Assembly (NCBI RefSeq): GCF_028657195.3
Contig: NZ_JANCPR020000017.1
Span: forward strand, 62,001 to 126,000
Length of the DNA stretch: 64,000 nucleotides
DNA from: Streptomyces iconiensis
Lineage (GTDB): Bacteria > Actinomycetota > Actinomycetes > Streptomycetales > Streptomycetaceae
Direction: 5' to 3'
Part shown: piece after piece, positions 46,687 to 55,417 of the stretch
Numbering within the stretch: the stretch's first letter is position 1
How the letters are laid out: each line of letters starts with the position of its first letter
The notes under the pieces: generated by a model
Told to the model about the DNA's origin: nothing
The model's database searches: none
The model's input: the letters and a program-made list of their open reading frames with translations, nothing else
Made by a program: the position numbers and the translations under genes

Positions 46687-47613
46687 TCATCGCGTGGACG
46701 CGGCGTGGGCCGCTGTGGCGATCACGAGGTCCTGCCAGGCCATCCCTGTGCCCTTGAAGAGACGGGGGCGTGAGGGGTCCACGGTGTGGTGCCCGGACAC
46801 GAGGTCGGCGAGGGGCACCAGTTCGGCGGTGTCCAACTCGCCCTGCCGCAGCGGGATCACGATGTCGCCCGCCTCGCGGAGCGCGGTGGCGGGGTCTTCG
46901 ACGACGACGGTGGAGCGGGCGGCGGTGGCGCTGTCCACCTCGCGTTCCTCCGGGGTGTGGGATCCCATGGCGACGACGGTGGCGTGCGGGGCCAACTCCC
47001 GGCCGTCGAAGAGCGGTTCGGGTGAGGAGGTGCAGCAGGCGATGAGGTCGGCGCCGGGGACGCTCTCCACCGTTCCGGGCGCCGCCGGGAGCCCGGCGTC
47101 ACGGCACCGGGTGACGAGGGCCTGGACGCGCGCGGGGTCGCGGCCTACCACAGCGACGGAGCGCAGGGCGCGTACCTCTGCCAGGGCAACGGCGTGCGCG
47201 TAGGACTGCGGGCCCGTGCCGAACAGCACCAGGCGTGCGGCGTCGGGGGTCGCCAGGTGGTCGGCGGCCAGTGCCGAGACGGCCGAGGTGCGCAGCAGGG
47301 TCAGCGCCTCCCCGTCGAGGACCGCGAGGGGGCTCAGGGTGGCGGCCTCCAGCAGGAGATACGAGCCCGTGATGGTCGGCAGACCGCGCGCCGGGTTGCC
47401 CGGCACGACCCCGGCGATCTTCACCCCGGCGTACTGCCCGAACTCCGCCGGCATCATCAGCAGTTGCCCCGCCGACAGCGGTACCCGCGAACGCGGCGGC
47501 GTCCCGGTCACGTCCAGCCCTGCGCGTAGCGCGGTGCGGAGCGCTTCGACGGCTTCACCCACCGGGAGAAGCCGCCTGAGCGTCGGCGCGTCGATGAGGT
47601 CGAGTCCCGGCAT
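46687..47613 (-). CDS. Ornithine cyclodeaminase / mu-crystallin family protein
   Basis: The 308-residue protein has RVPLSAGQLLMMPAEFGQYAGVKIAGVVPGN near the N-terminus, then LLRTSAVSALAADHL, the NAD-binding LVLFGTGPQSYAHAVAL, and VVAMGSHTPEEREVD and LFKGTGMAWQDLVIA at the end. Family members reduce cyclic imines or deaminate ornithine. ATG 47613 begins right at the family start; an upstream extension is Arg-rich noise. No pathway partner is adjacent. Confidence 0.87.
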   Translation of the reverse strand: MPGLDLIDAPTLRRLLPVGEAVEALRTALRAGLDVTGTPPRSRVPLSAGQLLMMPAEFGQYAGVKIAGVVPGNPARGLPTITGSYLLLEAATLSPLAVLDGEALTLLRTSAVSALAADHLATPDAARLVLFGTGPQSYAHAVALAEVRALRSVAVVGRDPARVQALVTRCRDAGLPAAPGTVESVPGADLIACCTSSPEPLFDGRELAPHATVVAMGSHTPEEREVDSATAARSTVVVEDPATALREAGDIVIPLRQGELDTAELVPLADLVSGHHTVDPSRPRLFKGTGMAWQDLVIATAAHAASTR

Positions 47614-47922
47614 TGTCCGTCTCCCGCCGCGGTGTGCTGGTGATCCATCCTGTCCGGGACGAGGATCGCACCCCGGCGCCGCCTGTGCGTGATGCCTGCC
47701 GCTGGCCGTGAGCGGGAGTGGCCCCGACGACCGGCTGGAGCGCGAACGCCGTTCGGGGGGCCGGGAGTTCACGGGCCCGCGGCCCGGACCGTGCCTCGCT
47801 CCCGGGTCCGGGCCGCCACCGGTGCCCAGGTCACGGAACATAGGGCGGAGCCAGCGGAGTTGGTCGCGGCGCACCCCGCGGGCGTCCGGCCGGGCGGCGT
47901 TCGGGTCACGTCCCGCGTGGGG
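47614..47922. other. Intergenic stretch, nothing recognised
   Basis: About 310 bases between two minus-strand genes. No family-like frame, clear palindrome or repeat was seen. Confidence 0.5.
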
Positions 47923-49191
47923 TCAGTTCCAGGTCACGGGGAGGGAGGTGAGGCGGTTGACGAGGAGGCCGGTGTGCAGGGTGAGGGTTTCGGGTGGGGT
48001 GGTGAGGCGGAGGGTGGGGAAGCGGGTGGCCAGGGTGCGCAGGGCGATCTGGAGTTCGGCGCGGGCCAGCGGGGCGCCGAGGCAGTAGTGGGGCCCGTGG
48101 CCGAAGGCGAGGTGTGCGGGGGCGCGGCCGGGGAGGAAGGCGGCGGGCGAGGGGAAGCGGGCCTCGTCGTGGTTGGCGGAGCAGATGGAGGCGATGACGG
48201 CGCTGCCCGCGGGGACAGGGCAGCCGGCGATCTCGACGGGCGCCGTGGTGACACGCAGGGGTCCGCCGTCCCCGATGGGATTGAGGCGTAGCAACTCCTC
48301 GACCATCGTGGCCAGTTGGTCGTCGTCCGGTACCAGGGACATCCGGCCCGCGTGCCGCAGCAGGGTCAGTACGGAGGTGCCCAGTACGCCGACCGTGGTC
48401 TCGTGGCCTGCGATCAGCAGGGTCATCGCCATGGTCAGCAACTCGTGCTCGTCCAGCCCGTTGCCCCCGTCCCCGTCCCCGCCCTCGCCCTCGGCATCGG
48501 TGTCGCCCTCGCCCTCGGTGTCGGCCTCGGTGTCGCGGAGGGTGATGAGTGCGCTGAGCAGGTCGTCGCCCGGATCGCGGCGCTTCTCGGTCACGAGGTC
48601 CTGGAGGTAGGCGAGCAGCGCGTCCCGGTGGCCGCGCATCTCCTCCGGTGTGTGCGCCGTGAGCGAGAGAATCGCGTCGGACCAGCGCCGGAAGCGCTCG
48701 CGGTCGGCGTAGGGGACGCCGAGCAGCTCGCAGATGACGGCGACGGGGAAGGGGAAGGCGAAGCTCTCGTTGAGGTCGGCCGGCGCTCCCGCCTCCTCCA
48801 TCGCGTCGGCCAGCTCCGTGGCGAGTCCGGCCAGGCGTGGACGCATCAGCTCCACCCTGCGCGGGGTGAAGGCGCGGGAGACCAGGCCGCGCAGCCGGGT
48901 GTGTTCCGGCGGGTCCATCGTGAACAGACCGCCGGCTTCGAAGGGTACGGCCGTCAGCCGCGGCGCCCCCGGCCGTACGGTCGCCGCTCTGCTGCACCGG
49001 GGGTCGGAGAGGACCGTACGGGCGTCCTCGTAGCGGCTGACCAGGTATCCGGTGTCGCCGCTCGGCAAGGTGACCTCGGCCACGGGTTGTTCGGCGCGCA
49101 GCCGCGCGTAGTCCTCGGGTACGGCGGTGGCCGAGCTGCGGGGCGGGGGATAGGCCGGAGGGTGGGTGCGGGCAGCGGAATCCAGAGACAT
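47923..49191 (-). CDS. Cytochrome P450
   Basis: The 422-residue protein has the I-helix TLLIAGHETT, the ExxR motif EELLRLN and the heme-ligand loop AFGHGPHYCLGAPLARAEL, with no membrane anchor, as in bacterial class I P450s. An acidic low-complexity insert (EADTEGEGDTDAEGEGGDGD) precedes the I helix. ATG 49191 is chosen; an upstream ATG adds 20 unlikely residues. It is divergent from the NarL regulator and may tailor a product of the second biosynthetic region. Confidence 0.9.
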   Translation of the reverse strand: MSLDSAARTHPPAYPPPRSSATAVPEDYARLRAEQPVAEVTLPSGDTGYLVSRYEDARTVLSDPRCSRAATVRPGAPRLTAVPFEAGGLFTMDPPEHTRLRGLVSRAFTPRRVELMRPRLAGLATELADAMEEAGAPADLNESFAFPFPVAVICELLGVPYADRERFRRWSDAILSLTAHTPEEMRGHRDALLAYLQDLVTEKRRDPGDDLLSALITLRDTEADTEGEGDTDAEGEGGDGDGGNGLDEHELLTMAMTLLIAGHETTVGVLGTSVLTLLRHAGRMSLVPDDDQLATMVEELLRLNPIGDGGPLRVTTAPVEIAGCPVPAGSAVIASICSANHDEARFPSPAAFLPGRAPAHLAFGHGPHYCLGAPLARAELQIALRTLATRFPTLRLTTPPETLTLHTGLLVNRLTSLPVTWN

Positions 49192-49275
49192 GCACGAACT
49201 GTTCAGCTCTGGCCTCGGGTTATGCTCCAGCCGGTGTTGACGGCGGCTCAAGGCGGTATCCTCACATCCCGAACT

Positions 49276-49314
49276 GTCAGGCGACGTCAGGCTACACAGA
49301 CGGAGTCAGGCGAC
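49276..49314. promoter_or_regulatory. Three direct repeats between the P450 and the response regulator
   Basis: GTCAGGC(G/T)AC occurs at 49276, 49286 and 49305. The first two are one helical turn apart and the third is about two turns on. This is a plausible binding array for the adjacent NarL-type regulator or another activator. Confidence 0.4.
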
Positions 49315-49344
49315 AGACGGCCGAGTCCGCGGGGGAACTCGACG

Positions 49345-49950
49345 ATGATCTCAGTGGTGCTCGCCGAGGACATGCACATGGTCCGCGGCGCCTTGGTCGC
49401 GCTGCTCGACATCGAGACGGACATCGAGATCGTCGCCGAGGTCGACTCGGGCAACGACATCCTGCCCACCGTCTTCGCGCACCGCCCCGATGTCGCCGTG
49501 ATCGACATCGACCTGCCCGGCATGGACGGGCTCACAGCGGCGGCCGAGGTGCACGAGAAGCTGCCGTCCTGCCGCACGCTGATCCTCACCAGCCTGGGCC
49601 AGCCCGGCAATCTGCGCCGGGCCCTGGAGGCCCAGGTCTCCGGCTTCCTGCTCAAGGACGCCCCACCCAGCAAGCTGTCCGACGCCATCCGCAGGATCTA
49701 CGCCGGTGAGCGGGTCATCGACCCCGAACTGGCCCTGGACGCCTGGTCGGCCCGGGAGAACCCGCTCACCGCACGCGAGACCGAGGTGCTGCGCCTGGCC
49801 GCCGAGGGTGCCGAGGCGGGGGACATCGCGGGGCGGCTGTTCCTGTCGGTGGGGACCGTACGCAACTACCTGACGACGATCGTCATCAAGCTCGGCGCGC
49901 GCAACCGCGTCGACGCCCTCCGCATCGCCCGCGAACAGGGCTGGCTGTAG
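49345..49950 (+). CDS. NarL/LuxR-type response regulator
   Basis: The 201-residue protein has a receiver starting ISVVLAEDMHMVRGALVALL, with the phosphoacceptor in VAVIDIDLPGMDGLTAA, and a C-terminal LuxR helix-turn-helix (LTARETEVLRLAAEGAEAGDIAGRL). It is convergent with the sensor kinase gene at 50028, an unusual layout for a cognate pair; the two belong to the same DesK/NarL class. The ATG at 49345 is the start nearest the receiver fold. Confidence 0.92.
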   Translation: MISVVLAEDMHMVRGALVALLDIETDIEIVAEVDSGNDILPTVFAHRPDVAVIDIDLPGMDGLTAAAEVHEKLPSCRTLILTSLGQPGNLRRALEAQVSGFLLKDAPPSKLSDAIRRIYAGERVIDPELALDAWSARENPLTARETEVLRLAAEGAEAGDIAGRLFLSVGTVRNYLTTIVIKLGARNRVDALRIAREQGWL

Positions 49951-50027
49951 GGCGTCCGGCACGGTCCAGGGCCGGGCAGCGGGCCCCGTCACACCTCGGC
50001 CGGCCCCCATGCACCTCGGGCGGCCCG

Positions 50028-51374
50028 TCACACCGCGCTGGACAGCCGCGGGTGTGCGCCGGGATCGCCGGGACGGGACGAGGGCGTCAGCGGAACGCGG
50101 GCCACCAGGTGGAAGCAGCCGTCGTCCTCCTCCCGTGCGCTCAGCCTGCCGCCGATCGCGCCGACCCGCGCCGAGAGGTTCCCGATGCCGCTGCCGCCCT
50201 CGGCGTCGGGTGCGGGAGTCGTCGGGTCCGCGGGATCGGGGCGTGGCTGCACCCCGTCGTTCACCAGCCGCAGCACGGCGCAGCCCGCGTCACCGGTCAC
50301 CGTGATCGCGCACTTGCGTACCTTGCTGTGCCGCAGGATGTTGGTGACCCCTTCGCGCAGCACGGTCGCCAGGACCGTGCCCACCGCCTCGGGTATCCGC
50401 TCCAGTGAGGTGTCCACCTCGGCCTCGATCCCCGCCGCCTCGAAGACCGAGACGGCCGAGGAGACCTCGGCGGGCAGCGAGATGTTGCGGTAACTGCGCG
50501 CCACGGCACGCACGTCGGCGAGCGCCTGGCGGGAGACCTCCAGCACCGAGGTCACCTCGTTCTTCGCCCGCACCGGATTGCCGTCCACCAGCCGGTGCGC
50601 CAGTTCGCTGCGCAGCGTGATCGCCGAGAGGCTGTAGCCCAGCAGGTCGTGCAGGTCCCGTGCGAAGCGCAGCCGCTCCTCCTCGACGGCCAGCCGGGCG
50701 ATCTCCTGCTGCGCCGCACGCAGCCGCATCACCATCTGCGACAGCAGCGTCAGCCCGCACACCATGGCCGTCGTGGTCATGCTGGAGACCCCGATGTAGA
50801 CGCCTTCCATACCTTCGAAGCCGTACCACGCCGTCAGCCAGAAGACGCTGCCCCAGATGGCGAGGGTCAGGATCCATGACCAGGGGCGGCGTAAGGACAG
50901 CAGCACCGAGCCGGCCAGCAGACCCGGCAGGCTCACCCACGAGGGCCCCATCACCGCCACCGGCGCGTACACCAGAACGGCCTGCACCCACAGCAGGGTG
51001 TGGATCTGTTTCCTGCGCAGCGGGGAGGACCGCGGTGCCGAGCGCATGATCTGGGTGACGAACAGCCCTACGAGAGCGGCGGTTCCCCCCACGATCTGCA
51101 GGAGGGAACCGCCGATGGTCAGCAGGTGCAGCGTCGCCGAACTGAGAAACCCGAACAGCGTCACCACCAGCAGGATCAGCGCGATGCGCGAGGCGGAGCG
51201 GGTGTCAGGACCTTCGTGGTCGCGCTGTCGCGATCCCATGAGCGCCCGATACGCGCGTCTGCCCCACAGCGGCCCGTTACGTGCTTGGTTAGCCTTCACC
51301 ACCGTGCGTCTCCCCGTGGCAGTGCCGCCCCTTGCCCGGATCGTAGGCGCGCTGTCGCCGGCCGTGAGCGCCAT
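50028..51374 (-). CDS. Sensor histidine kinase, DesK class
   Basis: The 448-residue protein has an N-terminal cytoplasmic stretch, five or six membrane segments (IALILLVVTLFGFLSS, WILTLAIWGSVFWLTAW), the HisKA_3 motif RFARDLHDLLGYSLSAITLR and an HATPase domain ending GGSGIGNLSARVGAIGGRL. Its ATG comes two bases after the YcaO stop (TAGTAATG), so it is probably translated with the YcaO gene. The natural partner is the convergent response regulator. Confidence 0.9.
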   Translation of the reverse strand: MALTAGDSAPTIRARGGTATGRRTVVKANQARNGPLWGRRAYRALMGSRQRDHEGPDTRSASRIALILLVVTLFGFLSSATLHLLTIGGSLLQIVGGTAALVGLFVTQIMRSAPRSSPLRRKQIHTLLWVQAVLVYAPVAVMGPSWVSLPGLLAGSVLLSLRRPWSWILTLAIWGSVFWLTAWYGFEGMEGVYIGVSSMTTTAMVCGLTLLSQMVMRLRAAQQEIARLAVEEERLRFARDLHDLLGYSLSAITLRSELAHRLVDGNPVRAKNEVTSVLEVSRQALADVRAVARSYRNISLPAEVSSAVSVFEAAGIEAEVDTSLERIPEAVGTVLATVLREGVTNILRHSKVRKCAITVTGDAGCAVLRLVNDGVQPRPDPADPTTPAPDAEGGSGIGNLSARVGAIGGRLSAREEDDGCFHLVARVPLTPSSRPGDPGAHPRLSSAV

Positions 51375-51376
51375 TA

Positions 51377-53638
51377 CTAGACAAAGACCGGGATCGGATT
51401 GAGGCCGTCGTACGGGGTCGGCGCCTGTTGACGGCCGAGTTGTACCGGTACGTCGTACAGCCTGCCATCCGCGAAGCGTGCCCAGAAGTGCCGGAGTCCG
51501 GGAACGAGCACCTTGACAACGGGAATCCCCAGGTCCGGCCGGGTCTGGTCCAGCACCAGCAGCTCCATCCCGCGCGCCCGTACCAGCGCCTCGGCAGCGA
51601 GCACGTCATCGAGCAGATCCTCGCTCCGGTGGTACGGGAAGTCCCCGCGCACGCGTTCCCCGGCCTCTGGATCCGGCAGCAGGTAGGGCTGGTTGGTGAC
51701 CGTCCTGCGGGTGCACCAGTCCAGCAGTTCGGGGTCCTCGGCCGTGGTCCGCGCGTCCATCATGGCGGGCAGGAGCTGGTTCAGCTCCGTCACGGCACGG
51801 CGTACCGCGACCCCCGGGTCGAAGTGGCAGCCGAAGCCGAACGCGATGTCCTCGCGCGGCCCTTCGGCGATCCGGGAGAGCGCGGCGAAGGCGGGGACCC
51901 CCAGGTCGGACGTGAGATCGAGCGCCCACAACTCACGCCCCAGACGCCCGTGCTGCTCCCGCGTCGTGCTCAGCCACGGGTCGGCGAAGGAGTCCAGATC
52001 CAGTCCAGGCACCCGCGAGCGGTTGTACCACCACAGGGCCACCGCGTCCCTCTCCACCAGTTCGAAGAACCCCTGGAGCACGGCGTCCTCCAAACTGGCG
52101 CCCGCCGCGTTCCCGTTGGAGTCGGCCCGCACGTAACACGCGTCCTGAGGACCGGGCGCCGAGTAGTACAGCATTCCGGTCGGCAGCATGCGGTGCGTGC
52201 CATGGGTCACCGACCACACCGGGGTCCAGTCGATGACGGCGTTCTCGTCCAGCGGATCGCACACGTACTGGAAAGCCGGATGGACCCCGTTCCAGCGCAG
52301 CCGGTCGGCGAACTGCCGCTCGTGGTAGAGCTGGCACAGGTTCGGACGCAGCGCCTGAGCGCCCAGGTCGCTCAGGCGCGCCGCCGTGCGGGGTTCGTCC
52401 CCGTGGAAGGTGGCCGAATACCGCTCCAGCGCCTCGCACAGCGCCCCCACCTTCGCGTCCAGCTCGCTGACACCCTTGCCACCGCTCTGCGAGCGCAGCG
52501 CGTGCTGGATTCCGCGCAGGCCACGGCCGACGACCGCCGGATTCGAGCCGGACAGATAGGAGTTGAGGAACTCGGGGCAGCGCGGATCGCGCCGCAGCGT
52601 GTGCACCACCCCGGTGACCTCACCCACCAGATACTCGTACCGCTCCAGGATCTGCTGGGCCGGCAGCGCCCGGTGCCCGCCACTGCCCCCGCCCTGGTCC
52701 AGCTTGGGCCGGGAGACGAGGCGTACGGGGCGCCGCACCTGCTCGGTGACCAGCAGCGGATCACCGCACTCCGCGCACTGCGGACGGCGCTCCACGCGGT
52801 GCTGTCCGATGGCCAGGCACAGGCTGTCCAGCGTGCACACGGCCTGCTGGCTCTCGTGCCGGAATCCGGCCAGCCACTTGGACGCCTGGAGCGCCACGTT
52901 GTGCAGCGCCGTCGCATGACTGGCACCGGTGGCGGCGCGCGGCGGTGTGGGCGGGGCCGCCATACCGAGGGCCTCGCCCAGGTACAGCTCCGATTGGCGG
53001 TGGTGGCGCAGCCGGTGGGCCAGGCACTGCCAGCAGGCCCCCGCGCCCGGCTGGAAGACGGGCCCGATCCAGGCGGTGACGCCCGTGGGTTTGGCCAGCA
53101 GCCACGGCGTGCCCGCCGCGCGCTGCTCCCGGTCGATGCCGGCCAGACCGGGGGAGAGGTAGTCGTCGCACAGGACGACGGTGAGGGTGTGGCCGCCGCT
53201 CCCGTCGACGGTCAGTCCTGCGGCGGCGAGCGCCTGGGCTCCCCGCACGCCCGACCCGGCCGTCAGGTCCTTGAGCAGGACACGGGCCGAGGCCACCTCC
53301 TCGCGGGCCCGGTCCCCGTGCAGTCCTGCGCACTCCCAGAACGCGGCCTCGGCGTCCTGGGAGGCGCCCTGCGGCGAGGGTGCGAACCGGTCGATGAGAC
53401 CCGCCTGGGTCAGCTTCGCCAGCAAGTTGCCCAGCGCTGCGGGTGTCAGCTTCCCCGCGGCGTCCCTGACCAGCGCCGGGAGGTCCCGGCTGCCGTCCAG
53501 CAACGGGGCCAGGGCCGCGACGGCTTCACTGCCGATGGCGGTGACGCCCTGCTCGGAGACGAGGTAGGTCGCGTCCCCTGGCACCACGACAGGGGTCAGA
53601 TGGCGCCGGAAGGCCACCCGCGAGGGCGCGGTGTCCAC
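51377..53638 (-). CDS. Fused azol(in)e-forming cyclodehydratase (E1-like leader-binding + YcaO)
   Basis: The 753-residue protein is a TOMM-type fusion. The N-terminal half (1-330) is E1-like with zinc-type cysteines CWQC (202/205) and CAEC (288/291). The C-terminal half is a YcaO domain with the ATP/Mg region SELDAKVGALCEALERYSA and later NGNAAGASLEDAVLQGFFEL and ERDAVALWWYN. It ends LNPIPVFV, a shortened version of the PxPxP C-terminus of YcaO cyclodehydratases. It should cyclise Cys/Ser/Thr of a leader-bearing peptide using ATP. The candidate substrate gene is 4 bases upstream. Confidence 0.88.
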   Translation of the reverse strand: MDTAPSRVAFRRHLTPVVVPGDATYLVSEQGVTAIGSEAVAALAPLLDGSRDLPALVRDAAGKLTPAALGNLLAKLTQAGLIDRFAPSPQGASQDAEAAFWECAGLHGDRAREEVASARVLLKDLTAGSGVRGAQALAAAGLTVDGSGGHTLTVVLCDDYLSPGLAGIDREQRAAGTPWLLAKPTGVTAWIGPVFQPGAGACWQCLAHRLRHHRQSELYLGEALGMAAPPTPPRAATGASHATALHNVALQASKWLAGFRHESQQAVCTLDSLCLAIGQHRVERRPQCAECGDPLLVTEQVRRPVRLVSRPKLDQGGGSGGHRALPAQQILERYEYLVGEVTGVVHTLRRDPRCPEFLNSYLSGSNPAVVGRGLRGIQHALRSQSGGKGVSELDAKVGALCEALERYSATFHGDEPRTAARLSDLGAQALRPNLCQLYHERQFADRLRWNGVHPAFQYVCDPLDENAVIDWTPVWSVTHGTHRMLPTGMLYYSAPGPQDACYVRADSNGNAAGASLEDAVLQGFFELVERDAVALWWYNRSRVPGLDLDSFADPWLSTTREQHGRLGRELWALDLTSDLGVPAFAALSRIAEGPREDIAFGFGCHFDPGVAVRRAVTELNQLLPAMMDARTTAEDPELLDWCTRRTVTNQPYLLPDPEAGERVRGDFPYHRSEDLLDDVLAAEALVRARGMELLVLDQTRPDLGIPVVKVLVPGLRHFWARFADGRLYDVPVQLGRQQAPTPYDGLNPIPVFV

Positions 53639-53642
53639 AGCT

Positions 53643-53999
53643 TCACCCGTGGCGGGTGTCGCGCTGGACGGGGGCGAGGTCGCGCGGGTCGTCGGAGGTC
53701 CGGCAGACCGACGAGCCGGTCAGGCGGGGCGTGACCAGCACCGGGTCGTGCGGGTCGAGGCTGGTGATCGTCAGCTCGCCGCCGGTGTCGGCAGGCAGCG
53801 CTGGGATCGGGGTCTGTGCGTCGGTGCGCATCCCGAACTCGGCGAGCACGTCGTGCGGTTCGACGGCGTAGCGTACGGCCAGTGTGGGGTCCAGGTAGCA
53901 CTGGGCGGTGAGTTCGGCGAAGCGCCAGTCCTGGTCGACGGAGCCTGCCGCGGGCTGCGGAAGGGTGACGGTGACCTTGGAGAGCGCGTGACCTGACAT
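53643..53999 (-). CDS. Putative azol(in)e RiPP precursor with nitrile-hydratase-like leader
   Basis: From ATG 53999, which follows CGGGAGAAGTCACG, the 118-residue product has an NHLP-type leader (DWRFAELTAQCYLDPTLAVR, DVLAEFGM) and a short beta-type part (GELTITSLDPHDPVLVTP). A small end follows with the only Cys/Ser/Thr cluster, TGSSVCRTS at 94-102, and then DTRHG. Placement just before the YcaO gene supports a precursor role. The core is poor in Cys, and no SagB-type dehydrogenase or protease is adjacent. An upstream in-frame ATG exists at 54137 but lacks leader-like sequence. Confidence 0.65.
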   Translation of the reverse strand: MSGHALSKVTVTLPQPAAGSVDQDWRFAELTAQCYLDPTLAVRYAVEPHDVLAEFGMRTDAQTPIPALPADTGGELTITSLDPHDPVLVTPRLTGSSVCRTSDDPRDLAPVQRDTRHG

Positions 54000-54183
54000 C
54001 GTGACTTCTCCCGTCGTGTGAGAACTCTGCGTAACAGCCGGTGTGGGGAGTGGCCCGATCGTGAGGGTCGCTGGCGCAATCAGCAGTGTGAGCGGGACGC
54101 CAAGTGAAGGGCCAGTGGAGGCTTCACGAACCTGCATATGAAGAATTCACGGTCGGGCCGGCCGTGATATCCGCTCCATGATC

Positions 54184-54196
54184 GTGAGTTACTCAC
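54184..54196. promoter_or_regulatory. Perfect palindrome upstream of the first SARP gene
   Basis: GTGAGTTACTCAC has 6-base arms around one central base, 115 bases before the SARP start, in the 312-base divergent region between the precursor and SARP genes. The same region has several scattered (T/G)CGTGAG or GTGTGAG words but no 11-base-period repeat. It could be an operator for the SARP gene. Confidence 0.4.
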
Positions 54197-54311
54197 TGTT
54201 GTCCCCGGATGCCGGATGGGATTCTCCTGAGGGGTCTCCTCACGGGGGACCCGTCGCTCGGGTCACGGGGATACGACCGGAGGCGACCGGACAGCCAACG
54301 GGAGGCACCAC

Positions 54312-55151
54312 ATGCACATCAGGGTGCTGGGAACTCTGCACGCCGAGACGGCAGGAGTCTCGGTCGTGCCGAGCGCGGCCAAACCGCGGCAGATCCTGGC
54401 CCTGCTCGCTCTGAACAGCCGGCACATCGTGCCGGTTCCCGACCTCATGGAAGAGGTCTGGGGGGCGAATCCCCCACGCAGCGCCCCCACCACGCTCCAG
54501 ACGTACATCCTCCAGCTGCGCCGCAGGCTGCGCACCGCGCTGGGCGAGTCCGCCGGAGACGACCCGCGAAGGCTCAGCGACAAGGACATCCTCGCCACCC
54601 GGCACGCCGGCTATCAGCTGGAGGCCGCCGAATCCGATGTGGACGCGCTGGACTTCGAGCGGCTGACGCGCGCCGGACACTCCGCCTTCGAAACGGGCGA
54701 CATGGCCAAGGCGTCCCGCCTGCTGACGGACGCGCTCGCGCTGTGGCGTGGCCCAGCGCTCGCCGACCTGCCGCACGGAAAGCACCTGGCCATCGAGGTC
54801 ACCAGGCTGGAGGAGAGCCGGCTCGGCGCCATGGAGCGGCGCATCGCCGCCGACCTGCGGCTGGGCCGGCACCGCGAGGTGCTCGGGGAGCTGTGCGCGC
54901 TGCGCGGACGGTATCCGCTCTATGAGAACCTGCACGCGCTGCTGATGATCGCCTTCTACCAGGACGGCCGGTCCTCGGACGCCCTCATCGCCTTCAAGCG
55001 GCTGCGCGGCATCCTGGTCGAGGAGTTGGGCCTGGAGCCCTCCCCCCGCCTCGACCGCCTCCACCAGTCCATCCTCCGGGGCGAGGACGCCCTCAGTGCC
55101 TGGAGCGACCCGGCAGGCGCCGGCGAGACGGCGGCCGGTATCGCCGGTTGA
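54312..55151 (+). CDS. SARP-family pathway activator 1
   Basis: The 279-residue protein has an OmpR-like DNA-binding domain (MHIRVLGTLHAE ... SAAKPRQILALLALNSRHIVPVPDLMEEVWG) and a bacterial transcriptional activation domain ending RYPLYENLHALLMIAFYQDGRSSDALIAF. No ATPase part is present, so it is a small SARP like ActII-ORF4. It is divergent from the precursor/YcaO/kinase operon and is a paralogue of the SARP at 56565. Confidence 0.92.
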   Translation: MHIRVLGTLHAETAGVSVVPSAAKPRQILALLALNSRHIVPVPDLMEEVWGANPPRSAPTTLQTYILQLRRRLRTALGESAGDDPRRLSDKDILATRHAGYQLEAAESDVDALDFERLTRAGHSAFETGDMAKASRLLTDALALWRGPALADLPHGKHLAIEVTRLEESRLGAMERRIAADLRLGRHREVLGELCALRGRYPLYENLHALLMIAFYQDGRSSDALIAFKRLRGILVEELGLEPSPRLDRLHQSILRGEDALSAWSDPAGAGETAAGIAG

Positions 55152-55290
55152 CCCGGCGGCGGCGGTAGCCACGGCGGCGACGGCAGCGGCCACGGCGACG
55201 ACGGCAGCGGCAGCGACCGCGGCCACGGCGACCGCGACCGCGACTGCGGCAGCAACGGTGACCGCGACAGCGGCCACGGGCGCACGGCGG
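55150..55290 (+). repeat. GCN-rich simple repeats in the gap after SARP 1
   Basis: The 266-base gap between the SARP and thioesterase genes starts with a run of imperfect GCGGC, ACGGC and GCGAC units. No gene with a ribosome site is seen in it. Confidence 0.5.
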
Positions 55291-55417
55291 GCGGTGGATT
55301 CATGGACGCGTCCCGTGTCCGGTCCACCTCCTTTCAAGCCGTCGTCCAGTAACGGTCGTGAGGATCGGGCCCTCGACAACGCCGACCGGATGTCCGGGAC
55401 AGCAGGAAGGGGGAGGC

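Noticed and set aside
54000..54137. Longer precursor peptide starting at 54137
   Set aside because: The extra 46 residues resemble translated promoter sequence, and the start at 53999 has a proper Shine-Dalgarno directly before leader-like sequence.
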